Assembly: GCA_945643635.1 (NCBI GenBank)
Contig: CALZFC010000183.1
Location: 1 to 64,000, forward strand
Origin: Allodiplogaster sudhausi
Taxonomy: Eukaryota > Nematoda > Chromadorea > Rhabditida > Diplogasteridae
Length of the DNA: 64,000 nucleotides
Direction: 5' to 3'
Shown: positions 47,277 to 59,613 of the stretch, piece after piece
Position numbering within the stretch: position 1 is the stretch's first letter
Layout: each line of letters starts with the position of its first letter
Notes under the pieces: generated by a model
The model's database searches: none
Told to the model about the DNA's origin: nothing
Seen by the model: only the letters and a program-made list of their open reading frames with translations
Program-made: the position numbers and the translations under genes

Positions 47277-47930
47277 GGGCATACTGTCGAGAATCCAAAT
47301 ATGTCCGAGTATCCAAGAAGACTGAATTCCTTTCGAGTATCCAAGAAGACTGAATTCCTTAAATATAGCTTGCATTAATTCGCCTTTCAGAATCTGGGCT
47401 CCTCTGGGCTCCTCTGGGCTCCTCTGGGCTCCTCTGGGCTCCTCTGGGCTCCTCTGGGCTCCTCTGGGCTCTTCTGGGCTCCTCTGGGCTCCTCTGGGCT
47501 ACTCTGGGCTCCTCTGGGCTCCTCTGGGCATACTGTCGAGAATCCAAATATGTCCGAGTATCCAAGAAGACTGAATTCCTTTCGAGTATCCAAGAAGACT
47601 GAATTCCTTAAATATAGCTTGCATTAATTCGCCTTTCAGAATCTGGGCTCCTCTGGGCTCCTCTGCGCTCCTCTGGGCTCCTCTGGGCTCCTCTGGGCTC
47701 CTCTGGGCTCCTCTGGGCTCCATTGGGCTCCTCTGGGCTTTTCTGGGCATACTGTCGAGAATCCAAATATGTCCGAGTATCCAAGAAGACTGAATTCCTT
47801 TCGAGTATCCAAGAAGACTGAATTCTTTAAATATAGCTTGCATTAATTCGTCTTTCAGAATCTGGGCTCCTCTGGGCTCCTCTGGGTTCCTCTGGGCTCC
47901 TCTGGGCTCCTCTGGGCTCCTCTGGGCTCC

Positions 47931-48029
47931 AAATATGTCCGAGTATCCAAGAAGACTGAATTCCTTTCGAGTATCCAAGAAGACTGAATTCTTTAAATAT
48001 AGCTTGCATTAATTCGTCTTTCAGAATCT
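47931..48029 (+). repeat. Truncated core 4
   Basis: It has the same junction, preceded by six full 10-mers whose third is GGGTTCCTCT. Confidence 0.93.
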
Positions 48030-48378
48030 GGGCTCCTCTGGGCTCCTCTGGGTTCCTCTTGGCTCCTCTGGGCTCCTCTGGGCTCCTCTGGGCTCCTCTG
48101 GGCTCCACTGGGCTCCTCTGGGCTTCTCTGGGCATACTGTCGAGAATCCAAATATGTCCGAGTATCCAAGAAGACTGAATTCCTTTCGAGTATCCAAGAA
48201 GACTGAATTCCTTAAATATAGCTTGCATTAATTCGCCTTTCAGAATCTGGGCTCCTCTGGGCTCCTCTGGGCTCCTCTGGGCTCCTCTGGGCTCCTCTGG
48301 GCTCCTCTGGGCTCCTCTGGGCTCTTCTGGGCTCCTCTGGGCTCCTCTGGGCTACTCTGGGCTCCTCTGGGCTCCTCT

Positions 48379-48497
48379 GGGCATTCTGTCGAGAATCCAA
48401 ATATGTCCGAGTATCCAAGAAGACTGAATTCCTTTCGAGTATCCAAGAAGACTGAATTCCTTAAATATAGCTTGCATTAATTCGCCTTTCAGAATCT
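48379..48497 (+). repeat. Core with private GGGCATTCTG change (1)
   Basis: There is an A-to-T at 48385 (core position 7). The same change occurs at 51695 and 52372 and I saw it in no other core, so it marks shared descent. Confidence 0.9.
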
Positions 48498-49042
48498 GGG
48501 CTCCTCTGGGCTCCTCTGGGCTCCTCTGGGCTCCTCTGGGCTCCTCTGGGCTCCTCTGGGCTCCTCTGGGCTCCTCTGGGCTTCTCTGGGCATACTGTCG
48601 AGAATCCAAATATGTCCGAGTATCCAAGAAGACTGAATTCCTTTCGAGTATCCAAGAAGACTGAATTCCTTAAATATAGCTTGCATTAATTCGCCTTTCA
48701 GAATCTGGGCTCCTCTGGGCTCCTCTGGGCTCCTCTGGGCTCCTCTGGGCTCCTCTGGGCTCCTATGGGCTCCTCTGGGCTCCTCTGGGCTCCTCTGGGC
48801 TCTTCTGGGCTCCTCTGGGCTCCTCTGGGCTACTCTGGGCTCCTCTGGGCTCCTCTGGGCATACTGTCGAGAATCCAAATATGTCCGAGTATCCAAGAAG
48901 ACTGAATTCCTTTCGAGTATCCAAGAAGACTGAATTCTTTAAATATAGCTTGCATTAATTCGCCTTTCAGAATCTGGGCTCCTCTGGGCTCCTCTGGGCT
49001 CCTCTGGGCTCCTCTGGGCTCCTCTGGGCTCCTCTGGGCTCC

Positions 49043-49141
49043 AAATATGTCCGAGTATCCAAGAAGACTGAATTCCTTTCGAGTATCCAAGAAGACTGAA
49101 TTCTTTAAATATAGCTTGCATTAATTCGTCTTTCAGAATCT
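49043..49141 (+). repeat. Truncated core 5
   Basis: It has the same junction, but the preceding run has GGGCTCCTCT at the third place instead of GGGTTCCTCT. It is the second truncated core inside HOR-F copy 3. Confidence 0.92.
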
Positions 49142-51240
49142 GGGCTCCTCTGGGCTCCTCTGGGTTCCTCTTGGCTCCTCTGGGCTCCTCTGGGCTCCTC
49201 TGGGCTCCTCTGGGCTCCACTGGGCTCCTCTGGGCTTCTCTGGGCATACTGTCGAGAATCCAAATATGTCCGAGTATCCAAGAAGACTGAATTCCTTTCG
49301 AGTATCCAAGAAGACTGAATTCCTTAAATATAGCTTGCATTAATTCGCCTTTCAGAATCTGGGCTCCTCTGGGCTCCTCTGGGCTCCTCTGGGCTCCTCT
49401 GGGCTCCTCTGGGCTCCTCTGGGCTCCTCTGGGCTCTTCTGGGCTCCTCTGGGCTCCTCTGGGCTACTCTGGGCTCCTCTGGGCTCCTCTGGGCATACTG
49501 TCGAGAATCCAAATATGTCCGAGTATCCAAGAAGACTGAATTCCTTTCGAGTATCCAAGAAGACTGAATTCCTTAAATATAGCTTGCATTAATTCGCCTT
49601 TCAGAATCTGGGCTCCTCTGGGCTCCTCTGGGCTCCTCTGGGCTCCTCTGGGCTCCTCTGGGCTCCTCTGGGCTCCTCTGGGCTCCTCTGGGCTTCTCTG
49701 GGCATACTGTCGAGAATCCAAATATGTCCGAGTATCCAAGAAGACTGAATTCCTTTCGAGTATCCAAGAAGACTGAATTCCTTAAATATAGCTTGCATTA
49801 ATTCGCCTTTCAGAATCTGGGCTCCTCTGGGCTCCTCTGGGCTCCTCTGGGCTCCTCTGGGCTCCTCTGGGCTCCTCTGGGCTCCTCTGGGCTCCTCTGG
49901 GCTCCTCTGGGCTCTTCTGGGCTCCTCTGGGCTCCTCTGGGCTACTCTGGGCTCCTCTGGGCTCCTCTGGGCATACTGTCGAGAATCCAAATATGTCCGA
50001 GTATCCAAGAAGACTGAATTCCTTTCGAGTATCCAAGAAGACTGAATTCCTTAAATATAGCTTGCATTAATTCGCCTTTCAGAATCTGGGCTCCTCTGGG
50101 CTCCTCTGGGCTCCTCTGGGCTCCTCTGGGCTCCTCTGGGCTCCTCTGGGCTCCTCTGGGCTCCTCTGGGCTTCTCTGGGCATACTGTCGAGAATCCAAA
50201 TATGTCCGAGTATCCAAGAAGACTGAATTCCTTTCGAGTATCCAAGAAGACTGAATTCTTTAAATATAGCTTGCATTAATTCGTCTTTCAGAATCTGGGC
50301 TCCTCTGGGCTCCTCTGGGTTCCTCTGGGCTCCTCTGCGCTCCTCTGGGCTCCTCTGGGCTAATTTGGGCTCCTCTGGGCTCCTCAGGGCTCCTCTGGGC
50401 TCCTCTGGGCTCCTCTGGGCTCCTCTGGGCTCCTCTGGGCTCCTCTGGGCTCCTCTTGGCTCCTCTGGGCTCCTCTGGGCTCCTCTGGGCTCCTCTGGGC
50501 TCCTCTGGGCTCCTCTTGGCTCCTCTGGGCTCCTCTGGGCTCCTCTGGGCTCCTCTGGGCTCCACTGGGCTCCTCTGGGCTTCTCTGGGCATACTGTCGA
50601 GAATCCAAATATGTCCGAGTATCCAAGAAGACTGAATTCCTTTCGAGTATCCAAGAAGACTGAATTCCTTAAATATAGCTTGCATTAATTCGCCTTTCAG
50701 AATCTGGGCTCCTCTGGGCTCCTCTGGGCTCCTCTGGGCTCCTCTGGGCTCCTCTGGGCTCCTCTGGGCTCCTCTGGGCTCTTCTGGGCTCCTCTGGGCT
50801 CCTCTGGGCTACTCTGGGCTCCTCTGGGCTCCTCTGGGCATACTGTCGAGAATCCAAATATGTCCGAGTATCCAAGAAGACTGAATTCCTTTCGAGTATC
50901 CAAGAAGACTGAATTCCTTAAATATAGCTTGCATTAATTCGCCTTTCAGAATCTGGGCTCCTCTGGGCTCCTCTGCGCTCCTCTGGGCTCCTCTGGGCTC
51001 CTCTGGGCTCCTCTGGGCTCCTCTGGGCTCCATTGGGCTCCTCTGGGCTTTTCTGGGCATACTGTCGAGAATCCAAATATGTCCGAGTATCCAAGAAGAC
51101 TGAATTCCTTTCGAGTATCCAAGAAGACTGAATTCTTTAAATATAGCTTGCATTAATTCGTCTTTCAGAATCTGGGCTCCTCTGGGCTCCTCTGGGTTCC
51201 TCTGGGCTCCTCTGGGCTCCTCTGGGCTCCTCTGGGCTCC

Positions 51241-51339
51241 AAATATGTCCGAGTATCCAAGAAGACTGAATTCCTTTCGAGTATCCAAGAAGACTGAATT
51301 CTTTAAATATAGCTTGCATTAATTCGTCTTTCAGAATCT
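51241..51339 (+). repeat. Truncated core 6
   Basis: It has the same junction, 3310 bp from truncated core 4. Confidence 0.93.
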
Positions 51340-51688
51340 GGGCTCCTCTGGGCTCCTCTGGGTTCCTCTTGGCTCCTCTGGGCTCCTCTGGGCTCCTCTG
51401 GGCTCCTCTGGGCTCCACTGGGCTCCTCTGGGCTTCTCTGGGCATACTGTCGAGAATCCAAATATGTCCGAGTATCCAAGAAGACTGAATTCCTTTCGAG
51501 TATCCAAGAAGACTGAATTCCTTAAATATAGCTTGCATTAATTCGCCTTTCAGAATCTGGGCTCCTCTGGGCTCCTCTGGGCTCCTCTGGGCTCCTCTGG
51601 GCTCCTCTGGGCTCCTCTGGGCTCCTCTGGGCTCTTCTGGGCTCCTCTGGGCTCCTCTGGGCTACTCTGGGCTCCTCTGGGCTCCTCT

Positions 51689-51807
51689 GGGCATTCTGTC
51701 GAGAATCCAAATATGTCCGAGTATCCAAGAAGACTGAATTCCTTTCGAGTATCCAAGAAGACTGAATTCCTTAAATATAGCTTGCATTAATTCGCCTTTC
51801 AGAATCT
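51689..51807 (+). repeat. Core with private GGGCATTCTG change (2)
   Basis: There is an A-to-T at 51695, exactly 3310 bp from the first copy, which equals the HOR-F copy 3 period. Confidence 0.9.
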
Positions 51808-52365
51808 GGGCTCCTCTGGGCTCCTCTGGGCTCCTCTGGGCTCCTCTGGGCTCCTCTGGGCTCCTCTGGGCTCCTCTGGGCTCCTCTGGGCTTCTCTGGG
51901 CATACTGTCGAGAATCCAAATATGTCCGAGTATCCAAGAAGACTGAATTCCTTTCGAGTATCCAAGAAGACTGAATTCTTTAAATATAGCTTGCATTAAT
52001 TCGCCTTTCAGAATCTGGGCTCCTCTGGGCTCCTCTGGGTTCCTCTGGGCTCCTCTGGGCTCCTCTGGGCTCCTCTGGGCTCCTCTGGGCTCCACTGGGC
52101 TCCTCTGGGCTTCTCTGGGCATACTGTCGAGAATCCAAATATGTCCGAGTATCCAAGAAGACTGAATTCCTTTCGAGTATCCAAGAAGACTGAATTCCTT
52201 AAATATAGCTTGCATTAATTCGCCTTTCAGAATCTGGGCTCCTCTGGGCTCCTCTGGGCTCCTCTGGGCTCCTCTGGGCTCCTCTGGGCTCCTCTGGGCT
52301 CCTCTGGGCTCTTCTGGGCTCCTCTGGGCTCCTCTGGGCTACTCTGGGCTCCTCTGGGCTCCTCT

Positions 52366-52484
52366 GGGCATTCTGTCGAGAATCCAAATATGTCCGAGTA
52401 TCCAAGAAGACTGAATTCCTTTCGAGTATCCAAGAAGACTGAATTCCTTAAATATAGCTTGCATTAATTCGCCTTTCAGAATCT
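52366..52484 (+). repeat. Core with private GGGCATTCTG change (3)
   Basis: There is an A-to-T at 52372, 677 bp from the second copy (249+209+219), indicating a local three-unit duplication. Confidence 0.9.
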
Positions 52485-53261
52485 GGGCTCCTCTGGGCTC
52501 CTCTGGGCTCCTCTGGGCTCCTCTGGGCTCCTCTGGGCTCCTCTGGGCTCCTCTGGGCTCCTCTGGGCTTCTCTGGGCATACTGTCGAGAATCCAAATAT
52601 GTCCGAGTATCCAAGAAGACTGAATTCCTTTCGAGTATCCAAGAAGACTGAATTCCTTAAATATAGCTTGCATTAATTCGCCTTTCAGAATCTGGGCTCC
52701 TCTGGGCTCCTCTGGGCTCCTCTGGGCTCCTCTGGGCTCCTCTGGGCTCCTCTGGGCTCCTCTGGGCTCCTCTGGGCTTCTCTGGGCATACTGTCGAGAA
52801 TCCAAATATGTCCGAGTATCCAAGAAGACTGAATTCCTTTCGAGTATCCAAGAAGACTGAATTCCTTAAATATAGCTTGCATTAATTCGCCTTTCAGAAT
52901 CTGGGCTCCTCTGGGCTCCTCTGGGCTCCTCTGGGCTCCTCTGGGCTCCTCTGGGCTCCTATGGGCTCCTCTGGGCTCCTCTGGGCTCCTCTGGGCTCTT
53001 CTGGGCTCCTCTGGGCTCCTCTGGGCTACTCTGGGCTCCTCTGGGCTCCTCTGGGCATACTGTCGAGAATCCAAATATGTCCGAGTATCCAAGAAGACTG
53101 AATTCCTTTCGAGTATCCAAGAAGACTGAATTCCTTAAATATAGCTTGCATTAATTCGCCTTTCAGAATCTGGGCTCCTCTGGGCTCCTCTGGGCTCCTC
53201 TGGGCTCCTCTGGGCTCCTCTGGGCTCCTCTGGGCTCCTCTGGGCTCCTCTGGGCTTCTCT

Positions 53262-56200
53262 GGGCATACTGTCGAGAATCCAAATATGTCCGAGTATCCA
53301 AGAAGACTGAATTCCTTTCGAGTATCCAAGAAGACTGAATTCTTTAAATATAGCTTGCATTAATTCGTCTTTCAGAATCTGGGCTCCTCTGGGCTCCTCT
53401 GGGTTCCTCTGGGCTCCTCTGCGCTCCTCTGGGCTCCTCTGGGCTAATTTGGGCTCCTCTGGGCTCCTCAGGGCTCCTCTGGGCTCCTCTGGGCTCCTCT
53501 GGGCTCCTCTGGGCTCCTCTGGGCTCCTCTGGGCTCCTCTTGGCTCCTCTGGGCTCCTCTGGGCTCCTCTGGGCTCCTCTGGGCTCCTCTGGGCTCCTCT
53601 TGGCTCCTCTGGGCTCCTCTGGGCTCCTCTGGGCTCCTCTGGGCTCCTCTGGGCTCCTCTGGGCTTCTCTGGGCATACTGTCGAGAATCCAAATATGTCC
53701 GAGTATCCAAGAAGACTGAATTCCTTTCGAGTATCCAAGAAGACTGAATTCCTTAAATATAGCTTGCATTAATTCGCCTTTCAGAATCTGGGCTCCTCTG
53801 GGCTCCTCTGGGCTCCTCTGGGCTCCTCTGGGCTCCTCTGGGCTCCTCTGGGCTCCTCTGGGCTCTTCTGGGCTCCTCTGGGCTCCTCTGGGCTACTCTG
53901 GGCTCCTCTGGGCTCCTCTGGGCATACTGTCGAGAATCCAAATATGTCCGAGTATCCAAGAAGACTGAATTCCTTTCGAGTATCCAAGAAGACTGAATTC
54001 CTTAAATATAGCTTGCATTAATTCGCCTTTCAGAATCTGGGCTCCTCTGGGCTCCTCTGCGCTCCTCTGGGCTCCTCTGGGCTCCTCTGGGCTCCTCTGG
54101 GCTCCTCTGGGCTCCATTGGGCTCCTCTGGGCTTTTCTGGGCATACTGTCGAGAATCCAAATATGTCCGAGTATCCAAGAAGACTGAATTCCTTTCGAGT
54201 ATCCAAGAAGACTGAATTCCTTAAATATAGCTTGCATTAATTCGTCTTTCAGAATCTGGGCTCCTCTGGGCTCCTCTGGGTTCCTCTGGGCTCCTCTGGG
54301 CTCCTCTGGGCTCCTCTGGGCTCCAAATATGTCCGAGTATCCAAGAAGACTGAATTCCTTTCGAGTATCCAAGAAGACTGAATTCTTTAAATATAGCTTG
54401 CATTAATTCGTCTTTCAGAATCTGGGCTCCTCTGGGCTCCTCTGGGTTCCTCTTGGCTCCTCTGGGCTCCTCTGGGCTCCTCTGGGCTCCTCTGGGCTCC
54501 ACTGGGCTCCTCTGGGCTTCTCTGGGCATACTGTCGAGAATCCAAATATGTCCGAGTATCCAAGAAGACTGAATTCCTTTCGAGTATCCAAGAAGACTGA
54601 ATTCCTTAAATATAGCTTGCATTAATTCGCCTTTCAGAATCTGGGCTCCTCTGGGCTCCTCTGGGCTCCTCTGGGCTCCTCTGGGCTCCTCTGGGCTCCT
54701 CTGGGCTCCTCTGGGCTCTTCTGGGCTCCTCTGGGCTCCTCTGGGCTACTCTGGGCTCCTCTGGGCTCCTCTGGGCATACTGTCGAGAATCCAAATATGT
54801 CCGAGTATCCAAGAAGACTGAATTCCTTTCGAGTATCCAAGAAGACTGAATTCCTTAAATATAGCTTGCATTAATTCGCCTTTCAGAATCTGGGCTCCTC
54901 TGGGCTCCTCTGGGCTCCTCTGGGCTCCTCTGGGCTCCTCTGGGCTCCTCTGGGCTCCTCTGGGCTCCTCTGGGCTTCTCTGGGCATACTGTCGAGAATC
55001 CAAATATGTCCGAGTATCCAAGAAGACTGAATTCCTTTCGAGTATCCAAGAAGACTGAATTCTTTAAATATAGCTTGCATTAATTCGCCTTTCAGAATCT
55101 GGGCTCCTCTGGGCTCCTCTGGGTTCCTCTGGGCTCCTCTGGGCTCCTCTGGGCTCCTCTGGGCTCCTCTGGGCTCCACTGGGCTCCTCTGGGCTTCTCT
55201 GGGCATACTGTCGAGAATCCAAATATGTCCGAGTATCCAAGAAGACTGAATTCCTTTCGAGTATCCAAGAAGACTGAATTCCTTAAATATAGCTTGCATT
55301 AATTCGCCTTTCAGAATCTGGGCTCCTCTGGGCTCCTCTGGGCTCCTCTGGGCTCCTCTGGGCTCCTCTGGGCTCCTCTGGGCTCCTCTGGGCTCTTCTG
55401 GGCTCCTCTGGGCTCCTCTGGGCTACTCTGGGCTCCTCTGGGCTCCTCTGGGCATACTGTCGAGAATCCAAATATGTCCGAGTATCCAAGAAGACTGAAT
55501 TCCTTTCGAGTATCCAAGAAGACTGAATTCCTTAAATATAGCTTGCATTAATTCGCCTTTCAGAATCTGGGCTCCTCTGGGCTCCTCTGGGCTCCTCTGG
55601 GCTCCTCTGGGCTCCTCTGGGCTCCTCTGGGCTCCTCTGGGCTCCTCTGGGCTTCTCTGGGCATACTGTCGAGAATCCAAATATGTCCGAGTATCCAAGA
55701 AGACTGAATTCCTTTCGAGTATCCAAGAAGACTGAATTCCTTAAATATAGCTTGCATTAATTCGCCTTTCAGAATCTGGGCTCCTCTGGGCTCCTCTGGG
55801 CTCCTCTGGGCTCCTCTGGGCTCCTCTGGGCTCCTCTGGGCTCCTCTGGGCTCCTCTGGGCTCTCTGGGCTTCTCTGGGCATACTGTCGAGAATCCAAAT
55901 ATGTCCGAGTATCCAAGAAGACTGAATTCCTTTCGAGTATCCAAGAAGACTGAATTCCTTAAATATAGCTTGCATTAATTCGCCTTTCAGAATCTGGGCT
56001 CCTCTGGGCTCCTCTGGGCTCCTCTGGGCTCTTCTGGGCTCCTCTGGGCTCCTCTGGGCTACTCTGGGCTCCTCTGGGCTCCTCTGGGCATACTGTCGAG
56101 AATCCAAATATGTCCGAGTATCCAAGAAGACTGAATTCCTTTCGAGTATCCAAGAAGACTGAATTCCTTAAATATAGCTTGCATTAATTCGCCTTTCAGA

Positions 56201-56294
56201 ATCTGGGCTCCTCTGGGCTCCTCTGGGCTCCTCTGGGCTCCTCTGGGCTCCTCTGGGCTCCTCTGGGCTCCTCTGGGCTCCTCTGGGCTTCTCT
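53262..56294. repeat. HOR-F copy 5 (3033 bp)
   Basis: Spacings are 409, 249, 219, 166, 219, 249, 209, 219, 249, 209, 218, 209 and 209. It parallels copy 4 through ten units but lacks the GGGCATTCTG and GGGCTCCTAT variants. In the 218-bp unit a 9-bp 10-mer variant, GGGCTCTCT, occurs near 55860. Confidence 0.9.
54325..54423 (+). repeat. Truncated core 7
   Basis: It has the same junction. The preceding full core reads TTCCTTAAA where the equivalent cores in other HOR-F copies read TTCTTTAAA. Confidence 0.92.
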
Positions 56295-57357
56295 GGGCAT
56301 ACTGTCGAGAATCCAAATATGTCCGAGTATCCAAGAAGACTGAATTCCTTTCGAGTATCCAAGAAGACTGAATTCTTTAAATATAGCTTGCATTAATTCG
56401 TCTTTCAGAATCTGGGCTCCTCTGGGCTCCTCTGGGTTCCTCTGGGCTCCTCTGCGCTCCTCTGGGCTCCTCTGGGCTAATTTGGGCTCCTCTGGGCTCC
56501 TCAGGGCTCCTCTGGGCTCCTCTGGGCTCCTCTGGGCTCCTCTGGGCTCCTCTGGGCTCCTCTGGGCTCCTCTTGGCTCCTCTGGGCTCCTCTGGGCTCC
56601 TCTGGGCTCCTCTGGGCTCCTCTGGGCTCCTCTTGGCTCCTCTGGGCTCCTCTGGGCTCCTCTGGGCTCCTCTGGGCTCCACTGGGCTCCTCTGGGCTTC
56701 TCTGGGCATACTGTCGAGAATCCAAATATGTCCGAGTATCCAAGAAGACTGAATTCCTTTCGAGTATCCAAGAAGACTGAATTCCTTAAATATAGCTTGC
56801 ATTAATTCGCCTTTCAGAATCTGGGCTCCTCTGGGCTCCTCTGGGCTCCTCTGGGCTCCACTGGGCTCCTCTGGGCTCCTCTGGGCTCCTCTGGGCTCTT
56901 CTGGGCTCCTCTGGGCTCCTCTGGGCTACTCTGGGCTCCTCTGGGCTCCTCTGGGCATACTGTCGAGAATCCAAATATGTCCGAGTATCCAAGAAGACTG
57001 AATTCCTTTCGAGTATCCAAGAAGACTGAATTCCTTAAATATAGCTTGCATTAATTCGCCTTTCAGAATCTGGGCTCCTCTGGGCTCCTCTGCGCTCCTC
57101 TGGGCTCCTCTGGGCTCCTCTGGGCTCCTCTGGGCTCCTCTGGGCTCCATTGGGCTCCTCTGGGCTTTTCTGGGCATACTGTCGAGAATCCAAATATGTC
57201 CGAGTATCCAAGAAGACTGAATTCCTTTCGAGTATCCAAGAAGACTGAATTCTTTAAATATAGCTTGCATTAATTCGTCTTTCAGAATCTGGGCTCCTCT
57301 GGGCTCCTCTGGGTTCCTCTGGGCTCCTCTGGGCTCCTCTGGGCTCCTCTGGGCTCC

Positions 57358-57456
57358 AAATATGTCCGAGTATCCAAGAAGACTGAATTCCTTTCGAGTA
57401 TCCAAGAAGACTGAATTCTTTAAATATAGCTTGCATTAATTCGTCTTTCAGAATCT
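57358..57456 (+). repeat. Truncated core 8
   Basis: It has the same junction, 3033 bp from truncated core 7. Confidence 0.93.
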
Positions 57457-58651
57457 GGGCTCCTCTGGGCTCCTCTGGGTTCCTCTTGGCTCCTCTGGGC
57501 TCCTCTGGGCTCCTCTGGGCTCCTCTGGGCTCCACTGGGCTCCTCTGGGCTTCTCTGGGCATACTGTCGAGAATCCAAATATGTCCGAGTATCCAAGAAG
57601 ACTGAATTCCTTTCGAGTATCCAAGAAGACTGAATTCCTTAAATATAGCTTGCATTAATTCGCCTTTCAGAATCTGGGCTCCTCTGGGCTCCTCTGGGCT
57701 CCTCTGGGCTCCTCTGGGCTCCTCTGGGCTCCTCTGGGCTCCTCTGGGCTCTTCTGGGCTCCTCTGGGCTCCTCTGGGCTACTCTGGGCTCCTCTGGGCT
57801 CCTCTGGGCATACTGTCGAGAATCCAAATATGTCCGAGTATCCAAGAAGACTGAATTCCTTTCGAGTATCCAAGAAGACTGAATTCCTTAAATATAGCTT
57901 GCATTAATTCGCCTTTCAGAATCTGGGCTCCTCTGGGCTCCTCTGGGCTCCTCTGGGCTCCTCTGGGCTCCTCTGGGCTCCTCTGGGCTCCTCTGGGCTC
58001 CTCTGGGCTTCTCTGGGCATACTGTCGAGAATCCAAATATGTCCGAGTATCCAAGAAGACTGAATTCCTTTCGAGTATCCAAGAAGACTGAATTCTTTAA
58101 ATATAGCTTGCATTAATTCGTCTTTCAGAATCTGGGCTCCTCTGGGCTCCTCTGGGTTCCTCTGGGCTCCTCTGCGCTCCTCTGGGCTCCTCTGGGCTCC
58201 TCTGGGCTCCACTGGGCTCCTCTGGGCTTCTCTGGGCTTCTCTGGGCTCCTCTGGGCTCCTCTGGGCTCCTCTGGGCTCCTCTGGGCTCCTCTGGGCTCC
58301 TCTGGGCTTCTCTGGGCATACTGTCGAGAATCCAAATATGTCCGAGTATCCAAGAAGACTGAATTCCTTTCGAGTATCCAAGAAGACTGAATTCCTTAAA
58401 TATAGCTTGCATTAATTCGCCTTTCAGAATCTGGGCTCCTCTGGGCTCCTCTGCGCTCCTCTGGGCTCCTCTGGGCTCCTCTGGGCTCCTCTGGGCTCCT
58501 CTGGGCTCCACTGGGCTCCTCTGGGCTTCTCTGGGCATACTGTCGAGAATCCAAATATGTCCGAGTATCCAAGAAGACTGAATTCCTTTCGAGTATCCAA
58601 GAAGACTGAATTCCTTAAATATAGCTTGCATTAATTCGCCTTTCAGAATCT

Positions 58652-58691
58652 GGGCTCCTCTGGGCTCCTCTGGGCTCCTCTGGGCTTCTCT
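58652..58691 (+). repeat. Minimal 10-mer run (4 copies)
   Basis: Three GGGCTCCTCT and one GGGCTTCTCT separate two full cores, giving a 159-bp unit. The same four-copy run occurs at 60560-60599. With the GGG that opens the next core it still has five GGG tracts. Confidence 0.93.
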
Positions 58692-59514
58692 GGGCATACT
58701 GTCGAGAATCCAAATATGTCCGAGTATCCAAGAAGACTGAATTCCTTTCGAGTATCCAAGAAGACTGAATTCTTTAAATATAGCTTGCATTAATTCGTCT
58801 TTCAGAATCTGGGCTCCTCTGGGCTCCTCTGGGTTCCTCTGGGCTCCTCTGCGCTCCTCTGGGCTCCTCTGGGCTCCTTGGGCTCCTCTGGGCTCCTCTG
58901 GGCTCCTCTGGGCTCCTCTGGGCTCCTCTGGGCTCCTCTGGGCTCCTCTGGGCTCCTCTGGGCTCCTCTGGGCTCCTCTTGGCTCCTCTGGGCTCCTCTG
59001 GGCTCCTCTGGGCTCCTCTGGGCTCCTCTGGGCTCCTCTGGGCTCCTCTGGGCTCCTCTGGGCTCCTCTGGGCTCCTCTGGGCTCCTCTGGGCTCCTCTG
59101 GGCTTCTCTGGGCATACTGTCGAGAATCCAAATATGTCCGAGTATCCAAGAAGACTGAATTCCTTTCGAGTATCCAAGAAGACTGAATTCCTTAAATATA
59201 GCTTGCATTAATTCGCCTTTCAGAATCTGGGCTCCTCTGGGCTCCTCTGCGCTCCTCTGGGCTCCTCTGGGCTCCTCTGGGCTCCTCTGGGCTCCTCTGG
59301 GCTCCATTGGGCTCCTCTGGGCTTTTCTGGGCATACTGTCGAGAATCCAAATATGTCCGAGTATCCAAGAAGACTGAATTCCTTTCGAGTATCCAAGAAG
59401 ACTGAATTCTTTAAATATAGCTTGCATTAATTCGTCTTTCAGAATCTGGGCTCCTCTGGGCTCCTCTGGGTTCCTCTGGGCTCCTCTGGGCTCCTCTGGG
59501 CTCCTCTGGGCTCC

Positions 59515-59613
59515 AAATATGTCCGAGTATCCAAGAAGACTGAATTCCTTTCGAGTATCCAAGAAGACTGAATTCTTTAAATATAGCTTGCATTAATTCG
59601 TCTTTCAGAATCT
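59515..59613 (+). repeat. Truncated core 9
   Basis: It has the same junction. In this copy the long unit is followed by only a 219-bp unit before the truncation. Confidence 0.92.

Larger units (their letters stand above)
46868..50177. repeat. HOR-F copy 3 (3310 bp)
   Basis: Spacings are 409, 249, 219, 166, 219, 249, 209, 269, 166, 219, 249, 209, 269 and 209. It is internally a tandem duplication of the 166-219-249-209-269 set. It carries the private core change GGGCATTCTG at 48385 and the private 10-mer GGGCTCCTAT at 48765. Confidence 0.9.
50178..53261. repeat. HOR-F copy 4 (3084 bp)
   Basis: Spacings are 409, 249, 219, 166, 219, 249, 209, 219, 249, 209, 209, 269 and 209. It matches copy 3 for its first seven units and then diverges. 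It carries GGGCATTCTG twice (51695 and 52372, 677 bp apart), so the 249-209-219 set was duplicated after that mutation. GGGCTCCTAT recurs at 52961. Confidence 0.9.
56295..58691. repeat. HOR-F copy 6 (2397 bp)
   Basis: Spacings are 409, 249, 219, 166, 219, 249, 209, 299, 219 and 159. The ending 299-219-159 is new here and is shared with copy 7. The 299-bp unit contains two consecutive GGGCTTCTCT copies mid-run (near 58225-58245), a sequence normally found only at run ends, suggesting fusion of two runs. Confidence 0.88.
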
